DNA of 64,000 nucleotides from Ottowia beijingensis. GTDB lineage: Bacteria > Pseudomonadota > Gammaproteobacteria > Burkholderiales > Burkholderiaceae_C. The notes under the pieces are model-generated. The model saw only the letters and a program-made list of their open reading frames with translations. It was not told where the DNA came from and ran no database searches. This document shows, one piece after another, positions 1 to 9,287 of this stretch (within the stretch, counting starts at the first letter, position 1; every line of letters begins with the position of its first letter). Where the stretch lies: the NCBI RefSeq assembly GCF_013423955.1, contig NZ_JACCKX010000001.1:2976001-3040000 (forward strand). The letters run 5' to 3'. The position numbers and the translations under genes were made by a program.

Positions 1-2181
1 GTGCGCGCCGCAGCCGCAGCGCGTTGAAGATGACAGAGGCCGAGCTCAGGCTCATGGCCAGCGCTGCAATCAATGGAGACAGCAACCAGCCCGTGATGGG
101 ATAAAGCACGCCGGCGGCGATGGGCACGCCGATACCGTTGTAGATGAAGGCGAACAACAGGTTCTGGCGCATGTTGCGCACGGTGTCGATGGAGATGTCG
201 CGCGCGGCGGCGATGCCGCGCAGATCGCCCTTGACCAGGGTGATCTGTCCGCTGTTCATCGCCACGTCGGTGCCGGTGCCCATGGCAATGCCCACGTCGG
301 CCTTGGCCAGTGCCGGCGCATCATTGATGCCGTCGCCGGCCATGGCGACGACGTGCCCCTCCTTCTGCAGCCGCTCCACCAAGGCCAGTTTGTCGGCCGG
401 CTTGACTTCGCCATGCACTTCGTCGATGCGGAGCTTGGCGCCCACCGCCCGGGCCGTGGTCAGGCCGTCGCCCGTCGCCATGACGATGCGCAGGCCACTG
501 TCGTGCAGCGTCTTGATGGCGTCGGCCGTGGTTGCCTTGATCGGGTCGGTGACGGCCAGGATGCCGGCCAACCGGCCATCCACGGCCAGGTGCATCACAC
601 TACCGCCCTCGCCGCGCAAGCGCTCGGCGTCCGTCTTGAGCGCATCGGTCGCGACGTTCTCCTGCTGCATCAAGGCGGTGTTGCCCAGCACCAGATGCTT
701 GCCTTCGACCGTGCCGCGCACGCCGATGCCGCTGCCCGATTCGAAGTCGTCGGCCTTGGTCAGGCTCAGCCCTTTGTCCCGCGCGGCGCGGACGATGGCA
801 TCCGCCAGCGGGTGCTCGCTGCCCTGATCCAGACTGGCCGCCAGGCGCAGCACCTCATCCGGCGTGTAGCCCGAGTCGGCGACGGCGGTGTCGAAGGCCG
901 GCTTGCCTTCGGTCAGGGTGCCGGTCTTGTCCACGATCAGCGTATCCACTTCGCGCATTTTTCGATGGCGCCGGCATCGCGGAATAGAATCCCCTGCGTG
1001 GCCGCGCGGCCGGTGGCGACCATCACGGACATCGGGGTCGCCAGGCCCAGCGCACACGGGCACGCAATGATCAGCACCGCCACGGCGTTGATCAGGCCGA
1101 ACACCCAGCTCGGCTCGGGGCCGAAGAATCCCCAGACGAAGAAAGTCGCGATTGCGATCAACACCACCACGACCACGAACTTGCCGGCCACCACGTCGGC
1201 CATGCGCTGCATCGGCGCCTTGGAGCGCTGGGCATTGGCCACCATCTGCACGATCTGCGACAGCATGGTGGCGGCGCCGACCTTCTCCGAGCGCATCACC
1301 AGTGCGCCGCTGGTGTTCATCGTGGCGCCGATCAGGCCATCGCCGGCGCGCTTGGTCACCGGCACGGGCTCGCCGGTGAGCATGGATTCATCGACGGCAC
1401 TGCTGCCCTCGGTCACCACGCCATCGACGGGCACTTTCTCGCCGGGCCGCACGCGCAGCAGGTCGCCGACGTGAACATGGTTCAAAGGCACGTCCTCCTC
1501 GCTGCCGTCGGTATTGATGCGGCGCGCCGTCTTGGGGGCCAGGCCGAGCAGAGCCTTGATGGCCGCCGAAGTCTGCGAGCGCGCCTTCAATTCGATGATC
1601 TGACCCAGCATGGTCAGCGAGATGATGACGACCGCCGCCTCGAAATAGACGGCGACGCGGCCGTGGGCGATGAACGAGTCGGGAAACACGCCGGGCGCGA
1701 GGGTGGCGACCACGCTGTAAACAAAGGCGGCGCCGGTGCCTAGGCCGATCAGCGTCCACATATTGGGGCTGCGGTTGACGATGGACTGCCAGCAGCGGAC
1801 AAAGAATGGCCATCCCGTCCACAACACTACCGGCAGCGACAGCACCAGCTCGACCCAGGTCTGGGTCTTCATGTCGAACCAGCCGAGGCGGTGGCCGAAC
1901 ATGGCCAGGATGGTGACCACCACGGTCAGCGGCAGCGTCCACCAGAAGCGGTGCTGGAAATCGATTAGTTCGCTGTTGTCCTCCTCATCCAGCGGAATCA
2001 CCGCTTCGAGCGACATGCCGCATTTCGGGCAATTGCCGGGATGATCCTGCTGCACTTCCGGGTGCATGGGGCAGGTGTAGATGGTGCCCGCCGGGGCCTC
2101 CATGGGCACCGCGGCAGAAGTTGCCGGGGTCTGTTCGTCTGCGGTATGGCCGTGGTGATGCAGGTGTTGGTTCATGCCCAT
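1..2181 (-). CDS. copA: Copper-translocating P1B-type ATPase (C-terminus off the window; frameshift near 960)
   Basis: Inner-membrane pump exporting Cu(I) using ATP. The N-terminus is His-rich and is followed by a short heavy-metal-binding motif with CPMHPEV and CPKCGM at about residues 36-56. Membrane segments, the actuator TGEP, the metal-binding CPC in the [12 protein letters not shown] segment and the phosphorylation site DKTGT follow; the last lies in the shifted frame. The A-run near 960 has five A where six restore the reading AIEKMREV, so the break is probably a sequencing error. The coding frame continues through GDGINDAPA and the last helices to base 1, where the gene leaves the window. 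It is the last visible gene of the copper operon. Alternatives such as a silver/copper SilP-type pump cannot be excluded. Confidence 0.9.
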
Positions 2182-2283
2182 GCCTTTGTTGAGTTATCTC
2201 GATTCTTGACCTTGCCATCGCGGCAAGGTCAAGTCCCTTTCCTTGTGGACGCATTCGGTCCGCATTGGCCCATGCCCCGATGG

Positions 2284-2780
2284 CTATCGGGACAAAGACT
2301 GGCGGTACTGGACATTGATTTCGTCGTGGCGGCGCCGTATCTCTGGCGGCCATTGCGCCTTGATCCATGACAGCACGGCCACGATCTCGTCGTCGCTCAA
2401 TACTCCACCATAGATGGGCATCGCCGTACGGTAGTCGGGCTGATTGATCAATTGGGCCAGTCCCTGCTTAGTGATGGCGAACAGTTGCTCGTCGGGATGG
2501 TGCCAAGTGTGGCCGCTGGGATCGTGCGGCGGCGCAGGAAGCAAGTCATCCGATCCACGATCACGCCAGTTGGGCTGGCCCTCGCCCTTGGCCCCATGGC
2601 AAGCCGCACACTGCTGCGCGTAGATGCGGGCGCCGACGCGCAGCACCTGGGGATCATCGGGACGCAGGCTGTGCGGCGTCGCCTGCCGCTCACCGGCGCG
2701 CAGGGAAAGTAACCCGCCCCTGCCACCAGCAGCAGGGCCAGCAGTCCTGCGGCCCACAAGGCCGGCGGTTTCAACGTCAT
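2284..2780 (-). CDS. Membrane-anchored monohaem cytochrome c (frameshift near 2708)
   Basis: Class I c-type cytochrome with one haem site, CAACH, and a C-terminal axial-ligand region (TAMPIYGG, Met). It begins MTLKPPALWA with a hydrophobic anchor or signal of about 20 residues, so the haem domain is periplasmic. The signal peptide and the mature part are in different frames; one extra C in the TTTCCC run near 2708 joins them as GYFPLRAGER. It lies 102 bp after the ATPase start and 55 bp before the upstream gene. Similar cytochromes occur in copper and silver clusters next to multicopper oxidases, where an electron-transfer role is plausible but unproven. Confidence 0.8.
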
Positions 2781-2835
2781 TGCAACTTCCTTGATTTCAT
2801 GCCCATGGCCACATTCTGGTCAGCGGATGCGTCGC

Positions 2836-3483
2836 TCAAGACCGCGTCCTTGCGCCCCTGCGCGGAATGAAGCGTGGCACGCGCTGCGCATACTCCTGCC
2901 AGGCCTGTCCAAAACGGCGTGCACTTTCCTGTTCCTCGTTGTGCGCCAGCCGGGCGTACATCGCCACGAGGATCGGGAACATCAGCAGCGTCAGCAGGGT
3001 CGGCCATTGCAGGAGAAAGCCGAACATGATCAGGACGAAGGCGATGTACTGCGGATGCCGCACCCGCGCATAAACGCCGGTTTCAGCCAGCCGCCCCTGC
3101 CGCTGGGCCTGGTAGAGCACGGGCCAGGCCGTGGCCAGCAGCCAGAAGCCGCCGCCAATGAACAGGTAGCTGAGAATGTGGAACGGCCCAAGGTGCGGGT
3201 CGCCGCCCCAGCCGAACAACAGTTCCAGCAGGTGGCCGGCGTTGTGGTTCAGCAGATCCACGCCCGGAAACTTCTGGCCCAGCCAGCCCGACAGGAAGTA
3301 GATGGTCAGCGGGAAGCCATACATCTCCACGAACAGCGCCACGATGAACGCTGTGAACGCCCCGAAACTGCGCCAGTCGCGCGCGCTGGCCGGCTTGAAG
3401 AAGCTGAAGGCGAACATGACGAAGATCGCCACGTTGAGCACCACCAGAGTCCACAGGCCATACGACGATCCCGTGTGCTCCAT
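2836..3483 (-). CDS. Isoprenylcysteine carboxyl methyltransferase (ICMT)-family integral membrane protein
   Basis: About 215 residues with four to five membrane helices. The C-terminal half has the ICMT/phospholipid methyltransferase signature: GVYARVRHPQYIA followed by a short hydrophobic stretch and a terminal NEEQESARRFG..WQEYAQRVPRFIP segment. The start at 3483 (MEHTGSSYG) leaves a 4-bp gap to the preceding stop; a longer in-frame extension to 3582 would overlap that gene heavily. The family uses S-adenosylmethionine. Members are common in bacterial copper operons, but their substrate there is not known to me. Confidence 0.8.
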   Translation of the reverse strand: MEHTGSSYGLWTLVVLNVAIFVMFAFSFFKPASARDWRSFGAFTAFIVALFVEMYGFPLTIYFLSGWLGQKFPGVDLLNHNAGHLLELLFGWGGDPHLGPFHILSYLFIGGGFWLLATAWPVLYQAQRQGRLAETGVYARVRHPQYIAFVLIMFGFLLQWPTLLTLLMFPILVAMYARLAHNEEQESARRFGQAWQEYAQRVPRFIPRRGARTRS

Positions 3484-3487
3484 GGCG

Positions 3488-3763
3488 TCAGCCCCTGTCG
3501 GAGTTTTGTCCAGTGCCCTGGCCAGTGGCTGAGCCACCACCGTGGCCGCCATGACCACCATGGCCTTTGTGCATGAAGACATGCATCAGCGGGCAGGCCA
3601 GCAGGAAGGCATAGGGCCACCATTGCGCCAGGTGGGCACGGTGTTCGGTCCATAGGAAGTACCCGGCGACGGCGCCGAACACGAGCAGGCCGATGGCATA
3701 GCGCGAGCGCCAGAACCCGCCGGTCTGCACACTCTGCGGATGGGATGCATGGTCATGGGTCAT
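3488..3763 (-). CDS. DUF2933-family small membrane protein, His/Gly-rich tail
   Basis: 91 residues: a polar His-containing N-terminus, a membrane segment (IGLLVFGAVAGYFLW), a second hydrophobic stretch (WPYAFLLACPLMHVFMH) and a tail of HGG repeats. This matches the DUF2933 pattern of short inner-membrane proteins in copper and silver islands. The His-rich tail suggests metal binding, which is inference. It lies 10 bp after the Met-rich protein gene and 4 bp before the ICMT-like gene, so all three are probably co-transcribed. Confidence 0.75.
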   Translation of the reverse strand: MTHDHASHPQSVQTGGFWRSRYAIGLLVFGAVAGYFLWTEHRAHLAQWWPYAFLLACPLMHVFMHKGHGGHGGHGGGSATGQGTGQNSDRG

Positions 3764-3773
3764 GACGGCCTCC

Positions 3774-4262
3774 TCACTTTGTGCCGGGAGTGGGGGTTTG
3801 CGGCATGGACATTCGATCCATCATCATCTGCATCATCGACTCCATCATGGCCATGCGCTTTTCCATCATCTGCGGGTCGTGCTGCATGCCAGCCATACCG
3901 GCGGGTGGGTTGCCCGATGCCATCTGGCCGTGCATCGACTTCATCATGCGCATGCCGTCCTGCATGGTCTTCATGTGTTCGGCCATCAACGCCTGGCGCT
4001 CCTGGGGCGTCTTGGCGGCTGCCATCTTCTCGTGCATGGCCTGCATGGCCCGCATGTGCCGATCCATGGCGGCCATGTCGCCCGAGCCCATGGCCTGGCC
4101 GGGCGATGGCAATGCCGCCGAAGGAGCCGGTGCCGCGGTAGCTGCTGGGGCGGCAGCGTCCGCCGGGTGGTGGTCCTTGTGCTCGTCGGAGCCTTGTGCC
4201 AGCACACCCATGGAGGCGGCGGCGACACAGAAACCGATCAGGGAATGGCGAATGTGAATCAT
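3774..4262 (-). CDS. Methionine/histidine-rich periplasmic protein of the copper operon
   Basis: About 162 residues. The start at 4262 (MIHIRHSLIG) is preceded by a GAAGGAAG ribosome-binding site and gives a signal peptide ending near VLAQG. The mature protein has a DEHKDHH stretch, an Ala/Pro linker and an alpha-helical part very rich in Met and His (MDRHMRAMQAMHEKM, MMESMMQMMMDRM), resembling periplasmic copper-storing or buffering proteins. No enzymatic motif is visible. An upstream in-frame ATG at 4313 would add 17 residues that look non-coding. Role in copper binding is inferred from composition and position. Confidence 0.75.
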   Translation of the reverse strand: MIHIRHSLIGFCVAAASMGVLAQGSDEHKDHHPADAAAPAATAAPAPSAALPSPGQAMGSGDMAAMDRHMRAMQAMHEKMAAAKTPQERQALMAEHMKTMQDGMRMMKSMHGQMASGNPPAGMAGMQHDPQMMEKRMAMMESMMQMMMDRMSMPQTPTPGTK

Positions 4263-4332
4263 GATGCTTCCTTCTGGCCGTGGATGGACTCGGGCAGCCG
4301 CGTCCGGCGGCATGGTGCGGTTGTGACCTTGC

Positions 4333-4674
4333 TCAGCGCACGGGCTGGATGTCGGTGACGATCATCTTCCCGCCTTCCTGGATGACCATGAATTTGACCT
4401 TGTCGCCGGGCTTAAGGTTGGTGAGCTGGCCCTTGTCACGAACGGTAAAGACCATGGTCATTCCGGGCATGTCCAGATTCTTGATGTCCCCATGCTTGAG
4501 GGTGATCTTGCTGTTGTCCAGATCGACCTTCTTGACCTCGCCATCGGTCATGGAGTCCGATGCAGGCGCCGCGACCTGACCTGTACTGGGACTGACCTGG
4601 GCATGGCCCGCCATCGGCAGGGCAACGCCCATAGCCAGGGCGGAGATGGTGAGCAGACGTTGGATGGTTTTCAT
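4333..4674 (-). CDS. cusF: CusF-like periplasmic copper-binding protein
   Basis: 113 residues with a signal peptide (cleavage near GHAQV) and a CusF-type small beta-barrel: GEVKKVD, then ITLKHGDI, then MPGMTMVFTV. In E. coli CusF copper is held by a His, a Trp and two Met; here the His (LKHG) and the MTM methionines are present, while the Trp position appears to be Met (DMPGM), a common variant. Proteins of this family hand Cu(I)/Ag(I) to efflux systems in the periplasm. It sits between the Met-rich protein and the cupredoxin gene in the same orientation. Confidence 0.85.
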   Translation of the reverse strand: MKTIQRLLTISALAMGVALPMAGHAQVSPSTGQVAAPASDSMTDGEVKKVDLDNSKITLKHGDIKNLDMPGMTMVFTVRDKGQLTNLKPGDKVKFMVIQEGGKMIVTDIQPVR

Positions 4675-4737
4675 GGTGACCTCTGGGTAAATGGATGGAT
4701 CTATGGCTGGGCCGGCTGTAGTCGGCGTTTCAGGCCA

Positions 4738-5226
4738 TCACTTGCGGCCCACCTTGATGGCGCCCTTCATACCGGCCTCATAGTGGCCAGGCATCAGGCA
4801 GGCGAAGTTCACGGCTCCCGCCTTGGTGAACTGCCAGACGATTTCACCCTGCTTTCCCGGTGCGAGCGTGACCTTGCCGGGTTCGTCGTGCTCCATGTCC
4901 GGGAACTTCTTCATCTGTTCCAGGTGCTCCAGCAGTTCCTTCTCAGTGCCCAGGCTGAGTTCGTGCTTGACCTGGCCGACATTCTTGACAACGAAGCGTA
5001 CGGTTTCGCCCTGTTTGACCTGAATGTTTGAGGGCGTGTAACGCATGTTGTCGCTCATTTCGATGGTGATGCTGCGACTGGCCTTGGTGGCGACGCCGGG
5101 TTTGCCAATGGCTGTCTCCCCGTCACCGTGGCCACCTGCATGGGTGCCGCTAGCGAAGGCTGCCCCCGATGTGGCCAGTGCAGCCATGGCGAAGAATTGC
5201 GAGATGGTGGTTCGTGTGAATTTCAT
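4738..5226 (-). CDS. Cupredoxin-domain periplasmic copper protein
   Basis: 162 residues: signal peptide, a short His/Gly-rich spacer (HAGGHGDGE), then a plastocyanin/azurin-like domain. The type-1 copper ligands can be seen as a His in VKHELSLG and the C-terminal cluster CLMPGHYEAGM (Cys, His, Met). A Glu/Lys-rich helix (KELLEHLEQMKKF) is inserted between strands, as in the CopI-like cupredoxins of copper islands. It follows the multicopper oxidase gene by 33 bp and is probably co-expressed with it. Electron transfer or copper delivery is inferred. Confidence 0.85.
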   Translation of the reverse strand: MKFTRTTISQFFAMAALATSGAAFASGTHAGGHGDGETAIGKPGVATKASRSITIEMSDNMRYTPSNIQVKQGETVRFVVKNVGQVKHELSLGTEKELLEHLEQMKKFPDMEHDEPGKVTLAPGKQGEIVWQFTKAGAVNFACLMPGHYEAGMKGAIKVGRK

Positions 5227-5259
5227 GGGTGGTCTCTCGTTGAAAATGGAAGGGGAAAC

Positions 5260-6672
5260 TCAATGCTCGCCATGCGAAGTGGGCTTGCGTACCTTGACTT
5301 CGGTCGGCGTTGCCGGCTTGCGTGCGCGCGGCATGGATTGGCCGCCCTCGGCGCTGAAGCGCGCCGGCTCGGCCATGAGGCCGGTGTACTCATGCGCCAC
5401 CGTGCCTGCCGGATGCTTGTACCAGCCCGGATCCTTGTAGTCGCCCGGCTTCTGGTCACGGCGTACCTTGAGCACGCTGAACATGCCGCCCATCTCCACC
5501 GAGCCGAACGGCCCCTGGCCGGTCATCATCGGGATGGTGTTGTCGGGAATCGGCATTTCCATCTCCGTCATGTCGGCCATGCCGCGCTCGCCCATGACCA
5601 TGTAGTCCGGAATCAGCTTGTTGACTTTCTTGGCAAGGCCGCTGTGATCCACGCCGATCATGGTTGGCACGTCGTGGCCCATGGCGTTCATGGTGTGGTG
5701 GCTCTTGTGGCAGTGGAAGGCCCAATCGCCTTCCTCGTCGGCGACGAACTCGATCTGGCGCATCTGCCCCACTGCCACGTCGGTGGTCACCTCGGGCCAG
5801 CGTGCGCTTTTGGGCGTCGGGCCGCCATCGGTACCCGTGACCACAAACTCGTGGCCATGCACGTGCATCGGGTGATTGGTCATAGTGAGATTGCCCATGC
5901 GAATGCGCACCTTGTCGTTGAGGCGCACGTTCAGAGAGTCAATGCCGGGAAAGACACGGCTGTTCCATGTCCACAGGTTGAAGTCCGTCATTTCCGCGAC
6001 CTTGGGCGTCGCGGCCCCGGGCTCGATGTCATACGCACTGAGCAGGAAGCAGAAGTCCCGTTGCACCTCGTCGATCATCGGGTGCCTGGCTTTCGGGTGC
6101 GTGACCCAGAAGCCCATCATCCCCATGGCCATTTGCACCATTTCGTCGCCGTGCGGGTGGTACATGAACGTGCCGGGGCGGCGCGCCACGAACTCGTAGA
6201 CAAAGGTCTTGCCGGCCGGAATGGCCGGCTGCGTCAGACCGGTTACGCCATCCATGCCGTTGGGCAGGCGCTGGCCGTGCCAGTGAACACTGGTGTGCTC
6301 GGGCAGCCTATTGGTCACGAAGATGCGCACACGGTCGCCTTCGACGACCTCGATGGTCGGGCCGGGACTCTGCCCGTTGTAGCCCCACAGGTGAGCCTTC
6401 ATCCCTGGGGCCACTTCGCGCACCACCGGTTCGGCCACCAGGTGGAACTCCTTGACGCCCTGGTTCATACGCCACGGCAGCGTCCAGCCGTTGAGCGTCA
6501 CCACTGGGTTGTACGGCCGTCCAGAATTGGGCATCAGCGGGGCCATGGTGTTTGGGCTAGTCTGAATCACCGGCTCGGGCAATGCCGCCATGGCGACACG
6601 GCTGACCGCGCCGGCCGCAACGGCGCCGCCAGCAATACCGGCAAATTTGAAAAAATCTCTTCTGGATGTCAT
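5260..6672 (-). CDS. Tat-exported multicopper oxidase (copper oxidase)
   Basis: 470 residues from the start MTSRRDFFKF, a typical twin-arginine signal; the in-frame ATG 30 bp upstream is less likely. All copper-binding blocks are present: HWHG (about 130-133), YHPH (171-174), HPMHVHGH (267-274) and HCHKSHHTM (320-328). The last block deviates from the usual HCH..H...M spacing of CueO/CopA. The C-terminal part is Met-rich (MGERGMADMTEMEMPIP, MMTGQ). Such enzymes oxidise Cu(I) to Cu(II) in the periplasm. In Pseudomonas nomenclature this would be called CopA. It is followed by the cupredoxin gene and preceded by the outer-membrane efflux gene with a 16-bp gap. Confidence 0.9.
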   Translation of the reverse strand: MTSRRDFFKFAGIAGGAVAAGAVSRVAMAALPEPVIQTSPNTMAPLMPNSGRPYNPVVTLNGWTLPWRMNQGVKEFHLVAEPVVREVAPGMKAHLWGYNGQSPGPTIEVVEGDRVRIFVTNRLPEHTSVHWHGQRLPNGMDGVTGLTQPAIPAGKTFVYEFVARRPGTFMYHPHGDEMVQMAMGMMGFWVTHPKARHPMIDEVQRDFCFLLSAYDIEPGAATPKVAEMTDFNLWTWNSRVFPGIDSLNVRLNDKVRIRMGNLTMTNHPMHVHGHEFVVTGTDGGPTPKSARWPEVTTDVAVGQMRQIEFVADEEGDWAFHCHKSHHTMNAMGHDVPTMIGVDHSGLAKKVNKLIPDYMVMGERGMADMTEMEMPIPDNTIPMMTGQGPFGSVEMGGMFSVLKVRRDQKPGDYKDPGWYKHPAGTVAHEYTGLMAEPARFSAEGGQSMPRARKPATPTEVKVRKPTSHGEH

Positions 6673-6688
6673 GGCAATCGTCTCTGCA

Positions 6689-8119
6689 TCAGTGTCCGGC
6701 ACCCGCGTCGCTGGGGGCGCTGGTGGTGACCGACAAGGTGGTGTTGGTGGGGCGTCCGATCACGGATGCCTGCAATGCGGCATCGGCCAGCCAGAATTGC
6801 TGCTGCGCGTCCAGGGCCGCCGTGACGGCACCGACCTGGTCGCGCGCATCGGCCAGCAGTTCGAAGGCGCTGATCAGCATGCCGTTGTAGCGAAGCTGGT
6901 TCTCCTCCGCGATCACCTTGCGCACCGGAACCACTTCGTCCCTGTAGTGCCGCGCCACGTCGTAGGCCGTCCGATAGGCCGAATAGCTTTCCCGCAGGCT
7001 GGAGCCAGCGGCGCGGGCCGCGGCTTCGAGCTGGTTGGCGGCCGCCAGCGTTCGAGCGTTCATCGCATCACGCTGCATTCCACCCCAGTCAAAGATGGGC
7101 AGGCGCACATCGATTTCCCAGCCGCGTGCGTTGGAGCGGGTGCCCTCGGCATTGTCGAAGGTGGTATTGCGACGCCCGGTGAGCTCGATATCAGTGAAGC
7201 TGGTCACCATATTCAGCCCTTGGGCCTTGGCGGCACCATCCAACGCGGTTTGCGCCAGACGGATGTCCAGGCGTGCCTTGGTCGCCAGCGAGCCAACCGC
7301 CTGCGGATCTAGTGCTTGCTTGGGGAGATCGGGCAGACGTTCTGGAAGCTTCAGCGCTTGCGCTTGGCTCTCATCCAGTCCCAACAAACGCACCAGCTCT
7401 TCCCGGCTGGCCGTGACCTGGTGTTGGGCCGTGCTCAGTCGAGTGGCGGCATCTGCATAAAAAGCCTGCTCGCGCGCACGGGTGATACGGTTGAAGTTGC
7501 CCACGCCCTGCATGCGCCGGGCCAATTCGGCGCCCGCTTCGGCGCTGTCATAGACCTGCTTGGCATACTGGAGCGTCTGCTGTGCGGCCACGGCCCGCAC
7601 CCAGGCCTGGCGCACGCGCGTGACCTGATCCAGCACGTTGCCTGTCAGGCGCAACTGGGACAGTTCGATCTGCCGGGTGGCGACACCGTACCGGGTCGGC
7701 AGGGTCAGCAGATCCAACAGGCCAAAGGAAAGCGCACGCCCCAAGTCCAGCTCAGTTCCGGCCCTCATGCGCTCAAAACTGAAGATGGGGTTGGCAATCC
7801 GCCCCACCTGCGCGGCATCGGCCGACTCTGCCCAGCCTTGCGCCAGCAGGGCCTGCAAAGACGGACTGTTCACCAAGGCCAACTGGACAGCATCTTTTTG
7901 ACCCAGAGGCTGCGCCAGCAAGCTTTGAGCTGCCTGTGCTTGCTGGTCGCGCTCCTCCTGGGTACGCGCCAGGGCGAGCTTGCCTTCGGTGAAACCGCCC
8001 GCTTCGACGTTGACACGATTGATGTTCTGATCCAGGCTGACGCTGGCACATCCGGTCAGCACCGCCAGTCCAAGGGCGGACAGGGTCAGCTTGGCATGCG
8101 TGGCACGCAAACGCATCAT
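6689..8119 (-). CDS. TolC-family outer-membrane efflux lipoprotein
   Basis: About 476 residues from 8119, where GGGGAGGCAAGCC precedes two adjacent ATG codons; the frame extends to 8374 only because it overlaps the upstream gene. A lipobox (LGLAVLTGC) gives an acylated N-terminus. The rest is the two-repeat, coiled-coil-rich pattern of outer-membrane efflux proteins of the CusC/CzcC class (TRVRQAWVRAVAAQQTL and SLRESYSAYRTAYDVARHY arms). No cognate RND pump or adaptor is visible in the island, so it either pairs with one outside the window or works independently. The start overlaps the stop of the upstream small gene. Confidence 0.85.
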   Translation of the reverse strand: MMRLRATHAKLTLSALGLAVLTGCASVSLDQNINRVNVEAGGFTEGKLALARTQEERDQQAQAAQSLLAQPLGQKDAVQLALVNSPSLQALLAQGWAESADAAQVGRIANPIFSFERMRAGTELDLGRALSFGLLDLLTLPTRYGVATRQIELSQLRLTGNVLDQVTRVRQAWVRAVAAQQTLQYAKQVYDSAEAGAELARRMQGVGNFNRITRAREQAFYADAATRLSTAQHQVTASREELVRLLGLDESQAQALKLPERLPDLPKQALDPQAVGSLATKARLDIRLAQTALDGAAKAQGLNMVTSFTDIELTGRRNTTFDNAEGTRSNARGWEIDVRLPIFDWGGMQRDAMNARTLAAANQLEAAARAAGSSLRESYSAYRTAYDVARHYRDEVVPVRKVIAEENQLRYNGMLISAFELLADARDQVGAVTAALDAQQQFWLADAALQASVIGRPTNTTLSVTTSAPSDAGAGH

Positions 8120-8450
8120 GGCTTGCCTCCCCATGATGGCCAGAATGCGGATCGCTGGCGGGGGCAGTGTCCTTGGCGGACGCGGGCTGGCCCGTCTTGA
8201 TTTCCTTGGCATAGGCGCGCCAACCGCCGATTTGGCCCACGCGATCATTGGCCTCTCGCCAGGATTGCACCTGTTGATCCGCATAGGCCTGGTATGCATC
8301 GATGGCGGACGAATACTGCAGCCTCGTCGGCAGCGGAGGCTGGGGAGCTTCGGGATCTGCTGGGGCTTGTGCAAAAGCCGCCCCTGCGAACAACGCCAGT
8401 GCCAAAGGCAACAAGACCCTGAAGGATGGCAGGTGATGGGAATGGGCCAT
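8116..8450 (-). CDS. Small exported His-rich protein, first gene of the copper operon (frameshift near its end)
   Basis: About 110 residues from MAHSHHLPSF: signal peptide ending near AFAQA, then a conserved-looking helix (IDAYQAYADQQVQSWREANDRVG) and a short His-containing tail (DPHSGHH). As read, the frame runs on into the next gene. One added G in the GGGG run near 8131 gives the end HHGGGKP and a TGA that overlaps the ATG of the efflux gene, which is the arrangement expected for translational coupling. I do not recognise a named family. Position suggests a periplasmic copper-related role. Confidence 0.6.
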
Positions 8451-8527
8451 GGTCTCCTCTGAAAGCATCTCTGATCTCACGTCGAAGATTCTGGAGAGCC
8501 CGCCCTTTCAGCAAGATGTTTGGAACA

Positions 8528-8541
8528 TTACATTCTTGTTA
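8528..8541. promoter_or_regulatory. Candidate CopR-type operator in the divergent promoter region
   Basis: TTACATTCTTGTTA is an imperfect dyad resembling the TTACA-N4-TGTAA boxes reported for CopR-type regulators. It lies in the 148-bp gap between the copper operon (minus) and the two-component genes (plus), where it could control both. One position of the right half deviates. This is a motif match by eye only. Confidence 0.4.
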
Positions 8542-8598
8542 GCTTCGTGTCGGCAGCCATCCAACGCGGCACACTTGCGTGGGGACCTTTAACGGAGC

Positions 8599-9287
8599 AT
8601 GCGGGTGAAGATACTGATCGTCGAAGACGAGCCCAAGACTGGTGAATATTTGCGCCAGGGCTTGAGCGAGGCCGGGTATGTCGCGGACCTGGTGCCCCAT
8701 GGCACCGATGGGCTGCATATGGCCTTGCACGGTGCCTACGACCTCGTGATCCTGGATGTCATGCTGCCCGGGCTGAACGGCTGGCAGGTGCTGCAATCGT
8801 TGCGCGAGCGCGGCCTGCAGATGCCAGTGCTGTTCCTGACCGCACGCGACCAGGTGGAGGATCGCGTCAAGGGGCTGGAGCTTGGTGCCGACGATTATCT
8901 GGTCAAGCCGTTCTCGTTCGCGGAGCTGTTGGCCCGCGTGCGCATCATCTTGCGCCGCAGCCCGGCGGGCAACGAAAGCACCATGTTGCGGGTTGCCGAT
9001 CTGGAGCTGGATCTGCGGCGCCGCCGGGTCTCGCGCAACGGCAAGCGCGTGGACCTGACGGCCAAGGAGTTCGGTCTGCTGGAACTCTTGATGCGGCGCC
9101 ACGGTGAGGTGTTGCCACGCTCCTGATCGCATCGCAGGTGTGGGATATGAACTTCGACAGCGACACCAACGTGATCGAAGTGGCGATGCGCCGATTGCGC
9201 GTGAAGATCGACGAGGGCCACCCGGTCAAGCTGATCCAGACCGTGCGCGGCATGGGTTATGTGCTCGACGTACCGCAGGAGGAATAG
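8599..9287 (+). CDS. copR: Copper-type heavy-metal response regulator, OmpR family (frameshift near 9120)
   Basis: About 229 residues. The N-terminal receiver domain has the acidic pair in [12 protein letters not shown], the phospho-acceptor Asp in [13 protein letters not shown] and the Lys in DYLVKPFSF. The C-terminal winged helix has [15 protein letters not shown] and [25 protein letters not shown]. The frame breaks at CCACGCTCCTGATC near 9120; one extra C restores [13 protein letters not shown]. Length and motifs fit the CopR/CusR/IrlR branch. The start at 8599 ([10 protein letters not shown]) follows GGAG. The kinase gene starts directly after the stop. It presumably activates the divergent copper operon. 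Confidence 0.88.

Noticed and set aside
5128..6729. 533-residue plus-strand open frame opposite the multicopper oxidase
   Set aside because: His/Arg/Val-rich antisense shadow of a clear copper oxidase with all metal motifs; no family signature.
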